From: an uncultured Eubacteriales bacterium
GTDB lineage: Bacteria; Bacillota; Clostridia; Oscillospirales; UBA644
Direction: 5' to 3'
Assembly: GCA_934454405.1 (NCBI GenBank)
Contig: CAKSFN010000001.1
Location: 113,963 to 177,962 of the forward strand
DNA length: 64,000 nucleotides
The position numbers and the translations under genes were made by a program. Of this stretch, positions 16,908 through 24,383 are shown one piece after another; position 1 is the stretch's first letter; each line of letters begins with the position of its first letter. The notes beneath the pieces are model-generated. The model saw nothing but the letters and a program-made list of their open reading frames with translations. It did no database searches and was not told the DNA's origin.

Positions 16908-18536
16908 TCAGAAATTGTAGATATAACTGAGCCTTCCCGCCGGCACGGATTTTCCGCTGACGTAATAATCGCTTATATCGCGGAAATCTTTTACGCTGTC
17001 GGCGACCTTGAAATATATCGAGCCGCAATTTCCGTCCGCGCCTATCATCTTTCGCGGAACGGCGGCGTACATTCTGTTTTTGTCGATGTGTATATTTGCC
17101 GTTCTGTAAGAAACCGTGTTGCCGGACATATTCAGCGCGTCAAAGGAACCGACCTCACGCCTGTTCAAAACGTGCGAATATGTTTCCCAGCCGCAGGAAT
17201 GAGGCTTTCCCTCTCCGACGAAAAGGTTCATCCACGACGGTCCCGTTCTTTCCGTTATCGGCGCGTCGGTTTTTATGCGGAAATACACATTTTCGGCGTC
17301 ATGCGCGACTTTTATCTCCGTTATGTTGTTTTTCGCGGGTTCCTGCCTGTATACGATGTCGGGATCCTGCGAGGCGAAGTTTCTTGCTTCGTTGACCTCG
17401 GAAATGGGCAGATATACCGCGGAAACATCGTCCCATTGTGCGTCGTCGCCGTAAATATCAATTGTTTTTTCACAGCCGCGCTCCGTGTTTTCGCCCTGTT
17501 CCTTAAACCGTCTGACATTTCTTATAAGCTGCAGGTAAAAAGCGTCTTCATAGCCGCCTTTCATCGGCTCGATATCGCGTGAATACTCCTCGTTGAAGCA
17601 ATCCACAAAGATTATGTCTCCGCCGAGGTTGATTTTTTGCGCTCCCCATTCGTTCCAGCCCGTGACGAAAACATTTTTTACGTCGGGGGAATTTATCGCC
17701 GTGCTCCATTGCGCCTCAAAGTTCTGCCCGAGACGGTAGCAGTCGTGGTTTTCGTTGCCCTTATGGTCGTATCCTCTGCCCCAGTTTCCCTCGCATTGAA
17801 AAAATGTTCCCTTGCTGTGCTGCGCAACGGAAACGGACATAAAACCGTTGTGGTTCGGCTGCGGCCAAAACCACTCCATCCACGGGAATGCGTCGTTTTT
17901 AACTTCTTCGTTCGGCCATTGGCTTTTTCTGATGTCAAAGCATTCGGCAATGTCGGGCTCAAGCCTGTCGTCGTTTTCGTCAAGCCTTGCTATCACGACC
18001 GGCTTGCCGTTCGGCGCGTACCACGCGTCCGGGTAAAGGTTCTTTTTCTCGTAGAAGCACGCAAACAGCGTTCTGACGGTCGATACCGAGTTTGAGTTTG
18101 TATAAGCGCAGATTTTGGGCGGATTTTTACCCTCTTTTTGCATTTTATCAATGTTTTGCAGCAGTTTCAGGTATACCGCGGGATAAATCGCCGCATTCGT
18201 GCAGTCGCACGCGATATAATCTATGCCCGCCGCCGTCAGCAGTTCAAGGTGTCTGCGAATAACGAATTCGTCTTCGCAGTTGTAATATCCGAGCAACGGT
18301 TCTCCCCAAAAATGGAAGCCCCAGAGAGGGCTTTCATCGGGACCTTTCGTGTTCCAAAGCGTCTCGTTCGGGTTGCCGTCGAGCATTTTTTGGATATCAT
18401 ATAATTTATTGTCCATGGAGCCGAGCCAGCAAAAATAAAACATTCCCACTTCTTTGTCGCTCTTTTTGCCGTCCTGCGTCGGCACATATCTGCCGTAAGC
18501 GTCCATTCCGCAAAGTTTATCGGTGTATTTACTCAT
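16908..18536 (-). CDS. GH99-like glycan-active protein with C-terminal CBM9-like domain
   Basis: 542 residues without signal peptide. The N-terminal TIM-barrel-like part (about 25-340) contains HFWGEPLLGYYNCEDE, LTAAGIDYIACDCTN, VFVTGWNEWGA and EEYSRDIEPMKGG. The WNEW signature resembles GH99 and WbsX-type glycan enzymes (endo-alpha-mannosidase-like fold), so action on a glycan is likely but the substrate is unknown. The C-terminal part (about 360-542) resembles a CBM9/DOMON beta-sandwich. A secreted paralogue lies at 33664-35427. This copy is the last gene of an operon with hslO (3-nt gap) and has a GAGGA Shine-Dalgarno. Confidence 0.62.
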   Translation of the reverse strand: MSKYTDKLCGMDAYGRYVPTQDGKKSDKEVGMFYFCWLGSMDNKLYDIQKMLDGNPNETLWNTKGPDESPLWGFHFWGEPLLGYYNCEDEFVIRRHLELLTAAGIDYIACDCTNAAIYPAVYLKLLQNIDKMQKEGKNPPKICAYTNSNSVSTVRTLFACFYEKKNLYPDAWYAPNGKPVVIARLDENDDRLEPDIAECFDIRKSQWPNEEVKNDAFPWMEWFWPQPNHNGFMSVSVAQHSKGTFFQCEGNWGRGYDHKGNENHDCYRLGQNFEAQWSTAINSPDVKNVFVTGWNEWGAQKINLGGDIIFVDCFNEEYSRDIEPMKGGYEDAFYLQLIRNVRRFKEQGENTERGCEKTIDIYGDDAQWDDVSAVYLPISEVNEARNFASQDPDIVYRQEPAKNNITEIKVAHDAENVYFRIKTDAPITERTGPSWMNLFVGEGKPHSCGWETYSHVLNRREVGSFDALNMSGNTVSYRTANIHIDKNRMYAAVPRKMIGADGNCGSIYFKVADSVKDFRDISDYYVSGKSVPAGRLSYIYNF

Positions 18537-18539
18537 TTT

Positions 18540-19316
18540 TCAGTCCTCGCTAACGTTTATCCTGTAATGCTTGCCGCAATATTTGCAGTTGACGGAAACA
18601 AACCCGTCTTCGTCCGCAATTTTTTTCAATTCTTCTTTGTCAACGGCGGAAAGCGCCCTTTTCACGCTTTGTCTTGTGCAGGTGCATCCGAAGCGGAGAG
18701 GCGTTTCGGCAACCTTCCTGTATTTGTTGAATATTCCGAGCGTTTCTTCCGTAAGCTCCGTTGATTTCGCAAACGGCTGCAGATATTCCCATTCTCTGTC
18801 CGCCGCGTGCCGGAAAACCTCCTCTTTTTCGCACGTTATGGGGAATTGCTCGACAAGCAGACAGCAGAAGGTTTTTCCGAACGTCAGAACAGCGCAATGC
18901 GCCTCGACCTGCTGGCTCGTTTTATAATATTGGGATATGGCGTCTTCTATATCCCTGCCTTCAACGATGCTCGAATAGTCTCCGCGGACGGTCAGCTTCT
19001 GCGTAACTTCCAAAATTACTTTGTCCGAAACGGATATGCCCGCGTTGTCACACATTCCGCGAACCCGTCCGTCTGTTTCGGCTATTGCAGTGTAACTTTT
19101 GTCGGAATCGGGAAATCTGATTGACACGGCGACCGAGGCGTTGTCCTCTTTCCTGTCCGCCGTCAGGCATTGCGCAAGCGCCGCCGCCTGTCCGAGACGA
19201 GAGGTGTCATCCCCGGAAAGGGCATGGACTTTTCCCATCCTCTCAACCGCCTCGTTCAGAAAAACAATATGTATTCGCGCGCCTTCGCAGGTGTATTTCA
19301 ACAGTTTTTCAGTCAT
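18540..19316 (-). CDS. hslO: Redox-regulated holdase chaperone Hsp33
   Basis: Cytoplasmic chaperone activated by oxidation: a C-terminal zinc site with four cysteines releases zinc, forms disulfides and exposes a binding surface. The CXC pair (FGCTCTRQ, near residue 210) and the CXXC pair (VNCKYCGKHY, near 247) are present. The N-terminal domain shows DTSRLGQAAALAQ. 258 residues is slightly short for the family (about 290). Its ATG overlaps the stop of the upstream methyltransferase gene (ATGA), and the GH99-like gene follows. Confidence 0.9.
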   Translation of the reverse strand: MTEKLLKYTCEGARIHIVFLNEAVERMGKVHALSGDDTSRLGQAAALAQCLTADRKEDNASVAVSIRFPDSDKSYTAIAETDGRVRGMCDNAGISVSDKVILEVTQKLTVRGDYSSIVEGRDIEDAISQYYKTSQQVEAHCAVLTFGKTFCCLLVEQFPITCEKEEVFRHAADREWEYLQPFAKSTELTEETLGIFNKYRKVAETPLRFGCTCTRQSVKRALSAVDKEELKKIADEDGFVSVNCKYCGKHYRINVSED

Positions 19317-20014
19317 TGTTCTCTCTTTCGCGCGCAGAAGACCATACGCTCTTTACGCCTGATCCGTCCTGCGTATATAAAGCCCGCCGCTTTTAATATT
19401 TCTTTAATGGTTTCTTCCGTATAAAACCTCTCCTCGACAGAGTCGTCGAATCGGTCGTACACATTTCCTTTTTTTTCAAACGCCGTCAGATCGTACCACG
19501 CATGCGTTCCGTCGAATTGTCCGCGTACAATAAGCATATCGCCGTCTTTTTCGCTGATATTCGGAAGCGTCGATCTTTCGAAGGCTTCCTTTGTCTTGAA
19601 ATCGAAAATGAAGCTTCCGCCGGGCTCGGTAAAATTGAAAACCCGCCCAAAAAACGCTTTTAATCCGCGAAGCGACAGAATGTGGTTTATTGTGTCGAGC
19701 GTGCAGAAAACTATGTCGTACGCCCCGTACATATCGATTTCTTCCAGCTCCTGACAGACAAGATGCGCCTGTTTTCCCGCTTTTTCAAAGCGTTCGCGCG
19801 CGCTTTCAAGCATCTTTTCGGAAGCGTCGACACCCGTGCAGTCATAGCCGAGAGCCGTCAGCTTTTCCATCAGAATGCCCGTGCCGCAGCCGCAATCGAG
19901 AACGAGCCCCTCTTTTCTCGGCGAAAAGCGTCGGAAAACCGCGTTCAGATATTTTTCATAATCGAAGTCGTCGTTGAACTTGTCGTAGACTTCACAGATA
20001 CCGTCGTATTGCAT
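19313..20014 (-). CDS. Class I SAM-dependent methyltransferase
   Basis: 233 residues. Motif I LDCGCGTGILMEKL (around 40), acidic post-I GVDASEKML, DIVFCTLDTINHI and a later FDFKTKEAFE form a Methyltransf_25-type fold. The N-terminus YDGICEVYDKFNDDFDYEKY is typical of small-molecule methyltransferases of Firmicutes, and the substrate is unknown. Its start lies 2 nt after the stop of the penicillin-binding-like gene and its end overlaps hslO by 4 nt, so all three are co-translated. Confidence 0.78.
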   Translation of the reverse strand: MQYDGICEVYDKFNDDFDYEKYLNAVFRRFSPRKEGLVLDCGCGTGILMEKLTALGYDCTGVDASEKMLESARERFEKAGKQAHLVCQELEEIDMYGAYDIVFCTLDTINHILSLRGLKAFFGRVFNFTEPGGSFIFDFKTKEAFERSTLPNISEKDGDMLIVRGQFDGTHAWYDLTAFEKKGNVYDRFDDSVEERFYTEETIKEILKAAGFIYAGRIRRKERMVFCARKREQ

Positions 20015-20016
20015 AA

Positions 20017-21456
20017 TTATTTCCGTCTTTCGGAAGATCGTCCGGAAGACGGCCTTCTTTCTCCCGTCCGTCGACTCGGACTTTGCCGTATGTCTTTATC
20101 CGCGCCGTCACCGTCGCGTTCGCGCCTTCTTCTTTCCTCGCGCTGTTTTTTGCGTTTGTTGTTCGCTACCACCGCGTATATCGCAAATATTATCGCGCCC
20201 GCTATTATAACGAGAATAATTATTCCGAGAACCTTGAGGATAGTCAGAACAACTCTTCCGAATGAATTTTTCGATTCGGCGGCAACGTCTCCCGTAGTCG
20301 CGACAGGCTCCGGCGCCGCAAGCTTTTCCGTCGACGCCTGCAAATAGGATGTCGCCACCTGTCTGAACATAAGATCCGTATCCGCCGTTATCGTCACTGC
20401 CTGATTGGTCGCTTCAAGCGTGAATTCGGCGGGCGTCGTGTCTTTTATGACGAGTTTGTCCTTTGTTACGGCCTTGTGCAAAAGCACCGTTATGTCGCCG
20501 GGCAGGGTAAGCGTCGCTTTCGCTGTTATTTTCGTTCCGTCTTCGGAGAGCACATTGACCGTTTTCGGAGGAATTTCCGCCTGCGTCAATGTCGAATACT
20601 CAAAATTCGAAAAGATATAGTCGAACAGGGTCTGCGTGTCCGAAAACCGCGCCTCGCCCTGAGGACAGTTGAGAACAACGCAGATAAGCTCTTTGTCGTT
20701 GTTCAGCGCGGAGGTGACCGCCGTATAGCCCGAGGATCTCGAATAACCGACGACGCCTCCCGTGGCGTATTCGTAAAAGGCGTTCTTTTTCAGCATATTA
20801 TGCGAAGTTGCAAGCTCCCTCGCCGCGCTTTTGTTCGTTGCCGGCACGGTGTAGGTGGTCTGCTTGATTATCTGCTTGAAATATGCGTTTTCCATCGCGT
20901 ATTTCATTATGAGCGCCATATCGTAAGCCGTTGTCGCGTTGTTCTGCGCCGCTTCGGACGTCAATCCGTTCGCATTGTGAAAAACCGTGTTTTTGCATCC
21001 GATAGCCGTCGCTTTTTCGTTCATTTGCTTCACAAAGTTTTCAACCGAACCGCTCGCCGCCTCCGCCAAAGCGTTGGCCGCGTCGTTTGCGCCCGCCAAA
21101 AGGGACGCGTACAGCAGGGATTTTATATCGACGGCTTCGCCCTCGACGAGCGAAATGTTCAGCGTATCCCTCGGAACGGCATCATTGCCGACAGCCGAAG
21201 CGGTCACCGTCACGGTTGAATTGAGGTCGAGCTTTTCGAGCGCGACCGCCGCCGTCATAATTTTTGTCATTCCCGAAAGCGTTTCCTGCTTCTCGTGATT
21301 TTTTGCGTACAGTATCTGACCCGTTGCCGCGTCCGTAACAATATATGCTTCGGACTGCAAACTGCCTTCAAGCTCGGCGTTTGCAAAAGTAACAAAAGAA
21401 AAAAATGTTGAAAAAAGCAGTATGGCGGTAACCGTCAGAGATAATATCTTTTTCAT
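20017..21456 (-). CDS. D-Ala-D-Ala carboxypeptidase-like protein with all catalytic motifs lost
   Basis: 479 residues with the layout of DacF/PBP5: signal peptide (1-27, ending ANA), peptidase S11 domain (about 35-280), a beta domain (about 290-380), then a transmembrane helix (about 408-432) and an Arg/Lys-rich cytoplasmic tail. The overall fold is clear (AYIVTDAATGQILYAKN, GCKNTVFHNANGL). However, the SxxK serine is glycine (SGMTK in place of SMTK), the SxN serine is glycine (AGAND) and the KTG triad is VVG (GGVVGYS). I checked all three codons in the DNA. It should therefore be a non-catalytic muropeptide-binding or scaffold protein. First gene of its operon, with promoter at 21540-21568. 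Confidence 0.85.
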   Translation of the reverse strand: MKKILSLTVTAILLFSTFFSFVTFANAELEGSLQSEAYIVTDAATGQILYAKNHEKQETLSGMTKIMTAAVALEKLDLNSTVTVTASAVGNDAVPRDTLNISLVEGEAVDIKSLLYASLLAGANDAANALAEAASGSVENFVKQMNEKATAIGCKNTVFHNANGLTSEAAQNNATTAYDMALIMKYAMENAYFKQIIKQTTYTVPATNKSAARELATSHNMLKKNAFYEYATGGVVGYSRSSGYTAVTSALNNDKELICVVLNCPQGEARFSDTQTLFDYIFSNFEYSTLTQAEIPPKTVNVLSEDGTKITAKATLTLPGDITVLLHKAVTKDKLVIKDTTPAEFTLEATNQAVTITADTDLMFRQVATSYLQASTEKLAAPEPVATTGDVAAESKNSFGRVVLTILKVLGIIILVIIAGAIIFAIYAVVANNKRKKQREERRRRERDGDGADKDIRQSPSRRTGERRPSSGRSSERRK

Positions 21457-21539
21457 TTTGCGCGCCTCCGTTTGTGTTCCGGCTTTTGAAGCGGTCGTTT
21501 TTTCCGCTTCGGAGCGGCAAGCCGTAAATATACATAATA

Positions 21540-21568
21540 ATTATACTACAAACGATTTAAGTTGTCAA
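21540..21568 (-). promoter_or_regulatory. Promoter of the pseudo-carboxypeptidase operon
   Basis: TTGACA (21568-21563), 17 bp, TATAAT (21545-21540) on the minus strand, about 85 nt upstream of the start codon. Confidence 0.85.
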
Positions 21569-21608
21569 GTTTTTGCGTTGTTCTCTCCGTCGGTATTCAT
21601 ATAAAAAG

Positions 21609-21689
21609 TCCCCGAAGCGATTTCCGCAATATGAGCCGCTGCGGGTTCGCTTCGGGGAAAAAAGGGCGTCTGTTATGTCAACAGACGCC
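21609..21689 (-). terminator. Two hairpins downstream of the MBOAT gene
   Basis: A perfect 10-bp hairpin (21665-21674 with 21680-21689) is followed, reading the minus strand, by a longer one (21609-21620 with 21647-21658) that leads into CTTTTTAT. The second has the form of an intrinsic terminator for the SGNH-MBOAT operon. Confidence 0.75.
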
Positions 21690-21739
21690 GACGGCACTTG
21701 AGATAAACCGTATTTGCGGTTTTTCACAGCCTCGTATAT

Positions 21740-23191
21740 TCAAAATTGGAAGTATATAAAAGGATTGCTTCCCGTAAAGGCGAGGGCAAGAGTTATTCCC
21801 GTAAATACGATGAATACCGTAAGCCCGAAAACCGTGTTCAGGTTGACGAAAGGATAAAAGCCTTCGACTGTCGGGAGCTTCAGCTTCTTCGATCTGATAG
21901 CTGCAATCGCAAAGCAGACTGCTATAAGTATAATTGCCGCTACGCAATGGCTTGAGATGTGCAGAACGCCGGGTTGCCACGTGAATATCCCTTTTATTAC
22001 CGCCCACGCATTTTCAAAGCTGTCCGCGCGGAAGAATATCCAGCAAAAGCAGACGAAGACGTATGTGAAGACTGCTCCCGCAATTCTGCCGACGGCGGTT
22101 CCCCGATAGCTCTTGTCTCTTTTTGTAATGCTTCTGAAAGCCTTGTGAACGCAAAGCGCTGCTCCGTGAAGAGCGCCCCACGCAACGAACGTCCACGCCG
22201 CGCCGTGCCAAAGTCCGCCGATAAGCATTGTCAGAAAATTGTTGAGATATGTTCTCAGTTTGCCCTTTCTGTTTCCGCCAAGGGGAATATAAAGGTAGTT
22301 TTGAAGCCATTCGGAAAGGCTGATGTGCCATCTTTTCCAAAATTCTCCGATATTTTTTGCAATGTAGGGCATATTAAAGTTTCTGTCAATATCGTAGCCG
22401 ATACATTTCGCGCAGCCTATCGCCATATCGGAATAGCCCGAGAAATCGCAGTATATTTGAATGGAATACGCGATAACCGCAAAAATGAGAGAAACTGCAC
22501 CATATTCTTTCGGTTTTCCGAAGACATCTCCCACGAAAACCGAAATGTTGTCCGCGATGACTATCTTCTTGAAAAGCCCGAACATAAATATCTGCGCGCC
22601 CTGCGCAAGCCCTCCAAGCGTTACGGAACGGTCTTCTTTCAGCTGCGGAAGGAACGTTTTCGCTTTGACGATTGGTCCCGTAAGCAGCTTCGGGAAAAAA
22701 GCTATGTAAAGCGCGACAGTAAGAAAATCCCTTTCCGCGGGCACGGTTTTTCTGTAAACGTCAACGGTATACGCTATCCCCTGAAACGTAAAGAAGGATA
22801 TGCCGACGGGAAGCAGCAGATTAAGCGCTCCCGCGTCTTCCAGCCCGAATATGTCGCGGAAGGAGGAGATGAAAAAGTTGAAATACTTGAACACGCCGAG
22901 AATAAGCAGAGGAAGAATGACGCTTATCGCCGCATACAGTTTTCTGTGTTTGCCCTTCTCTATCAGACGCGCGCAAACGTATGCGATGACCGTTATCGCA
23001 AGAACAAGCGAACAGCATTTCCAATCAGCCCAGCCGTAAAAGATGTAGCTGCATACAAGCAGAAAAACCTTGCGTATGCGTATCATATTTTCGACGCCCC
23101 ACGCGTTTTTTAGCTTTTTGATGTTCGTCAATGCAAGAAAAAGGCAGACAAATGCGAAAAAAACAATAAAAACAATACTGTTGAATACCAT
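21740..23191 (-). CDS. MBOAT family membrane-bound O-acyltransferase (AlgI/DltB-like)
   Basis: 483-residue polytopic membrane protein (about ten helices) that likely moves acyl groups across the membrane onto a surface polymer. Hallmarks: IGEFWKRWHISLSEWLQNYLYIPLGGNR and the active-site histidine in LIGGLWHGAAWTFVAWGALHG. Most similar in pattern to AlgI-type O-acetyltransferases. Its ATG follows the TAA of the SGNH gene directly (TAAATG), a classical pairing of an MBOAT transmembrane donor with an SGNH transferase, so the two probably O-acetylate a wall polysaccharide or teichoic-type polymer. Confidence 0.9.
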   Translation of the reverse strand: MVFNSIVFIVFFAFVCLFLALTNIKKLKNAWGVENMIRIRKVFLLVCSYIFYGWADWKCCSLVLAITVIAYVCARLIEKGKHRKLYAAISVILPLLILGVFKYFNFFISSFRDIFGLEDAGALNLLLPVGISFFTFQGIAYTVDVYRKTVPAERDFLTVALYIAFFPKLLTGPIVKAKTFLPQLKEDRSVTLGGLAQGAQIFMFGLFKKIVIADNISVFVGDVFGKPKEYGAVSLIFAVIAYSIQIYCDFSGYSDMAIGCAKCIGYDIDRNFNMPYIAKNIGEFWKRWHISLSEWLQNYLYIPLGGNRKGKLRTYLNNFLTMLIGGLWHGAAWTFVAWGALHGAALCVHKAFRSITKRDKSYRGTAVGRIAGAVFTYVFVCFCWIFFRADSFENAWAVIKGIFTWQPGVLHISSHCVAAIILIAVCFAIAAIRSKKLKLPTVEGFYPFVNLNTVFGLTVFIVFTGITLALAFTGSNPFIYFQF

Positions 23192-24190
23192 TTATTCTGC
23201 CTCCTCTTTTTCAAATCTCGCAAAAAGCTCTTCCGCAATCATCCTGTTTCCGTCCGCATTCAAATGCCCCGTGCCGATCGATGTATTGGCGAAGCCGTGA
23301 GGCAAAATATGTTTTTCGGAATATTCGGTTCCGAATTTTTTATACATATCGACAAAAACCACACCGTACTTTTCGCACAATTCTCCGAACAAGCCGGAAT
23401 ATCCGCTTGCTGCGGACGGTTTTAACTCCGCGTTTTCATCAAGCTGCACCACGCTGTGAAAAAGAATCACCGCTTTGACGCCGTGCTTTTCAGCTGAACT
23501 TGCTACGCGCTTTATGATCTCCTCATAAAGAGGAATATTCTCCTTGAACTCCGCCGTATAGTCCACGCTTGACTGAAGGTCGGAGGTCGGAGCCCTGAGT
23601 TTGCTCAATTGAAGATAGGAGAGTCTGAGAAACGGAAGCGACGAAAGTGCCTTTATCGCTGTACTTTCGTTCGATTCAAGCTCCGGAACGGTGTTGTCGA
23701 TTATTTTTTGAAGTGTTTCTTTGTCGATAAAAAGGTTCTGAGTTTCTATGACCGCATACTTTTTCGGAGAATACTCTTCAAGCGCGGCTTCAAAATTCGA
23801 AAGGCATATTTTGAAATCGTGATCGCTCACGCCGATATTGTATACCGTTTCTTTCCCTTTGTAAAGCCCGCTCAGCTGTGCCGAGATGGTTTCGGATTGC
23901 AAAACGTGAAAGCCCTCCGCATTTGAAGATCCCGTTATAAGAATATCTATTTCCGGAATATCGGTACGTTCAAACGTATTGTTGAAGCCTTCCGCGTTCA
24001 ATTTTCCCCATGAATATCCTTCAGTTGCTATTGCGAAAACAGAGTGTGGGGTCCATTTATAATCGGTCGAACCGTTTTCGTTTTTCGCATGCGTCGGCAG
24101 TTTGTAATACGGGAAAAATATAATGTTTAATACTAAAAACGCAATGATTCCCGCAAGAAAGACTTTGCAAAACCATTTTACTGTTTTCAT
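23192..24190 (-). CDS. SGNH/GDSL-type protein partnered with MBOAT
   Basis: 332 residues from ATG 24190 (AAGAGGTG Shine-Dalgarno); a longer in-frame start would lie inside the rpoC terminator. One N-terminal signal anchor (about 5-25) places the domain outside. Block I is ILITGSSNAEGF, with the nucleophilic serine in GSS; the C-terminal block is GTGHLNADGNRMIAE with a conserved His. The usual Asp three residues before that His is Gly here, so the dyad may be completed differently. Probably the extracytoplasmic acyl transferase acting with the following MBOAT. The T-run of the rpoC terminator touches its ribosome-binding site. Confidence 0.72.
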   Translation of the reverse strand: MKTVKWFCKVFLAGIIAFLVLNIIFFPYYKLPTHAKNENGSTDYKWTPHSVFAIATEGYSWGKLNAEGFNNTFERTDIPEIDILITGSSNAEGFHVLQSETISAQLSGLYKGKETVYNIGVSDHDFKICLSNFEAALEEYSPKKYAVIETQNLFIDKETLQKIIDNTVPELESNESTAIKALSSLPFLRLSYLQLSKLRAPTSDLQSSVDYTAEFKENIPLYEEIIKRVASSAEKHGVKAVILFHSVVQLDENAELKPSAASGYSGLFGELCEKYGVVFVDMYKKFGTEYSEKHILPHGFANTSIGTGHLNADGNRMIAEELFARFEKEEAE

Positions 24191-24202
24191 TTCGCACCTC
24201 TT

Positions 24203-24250
24203 AAAAAAGCGGCAGTATCGTCTGTTCTGCAATTAGCCCGATGCTGCCGC
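24203..24250 (-). terminator. Terminator of rpoBC, abutting the SGNH ribosome-binding site
   Basis: On the minus strand GCGGCAGCATCG (24250-24239) pairs with CGATACTGCCGC (24220-24209), followed by TTTTTT (24208-24203) and immediately AAGAGGTG, the Shine-Dalgarno of the SGNH gene. Confidence 0.85.
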
Positions 24251-24383
24251 CGCTATATATTGTCCTGTTTGAGAGGCTCCGAACACCGTCGCGCGACAAA
24301 CGCTTACGCCGTTTCTGCCGCCCGCATTTGCTGCGGAAGGATATTCGGAGACCTCCCTCTTTCGCAATTCAGTCCGTCAAGAC

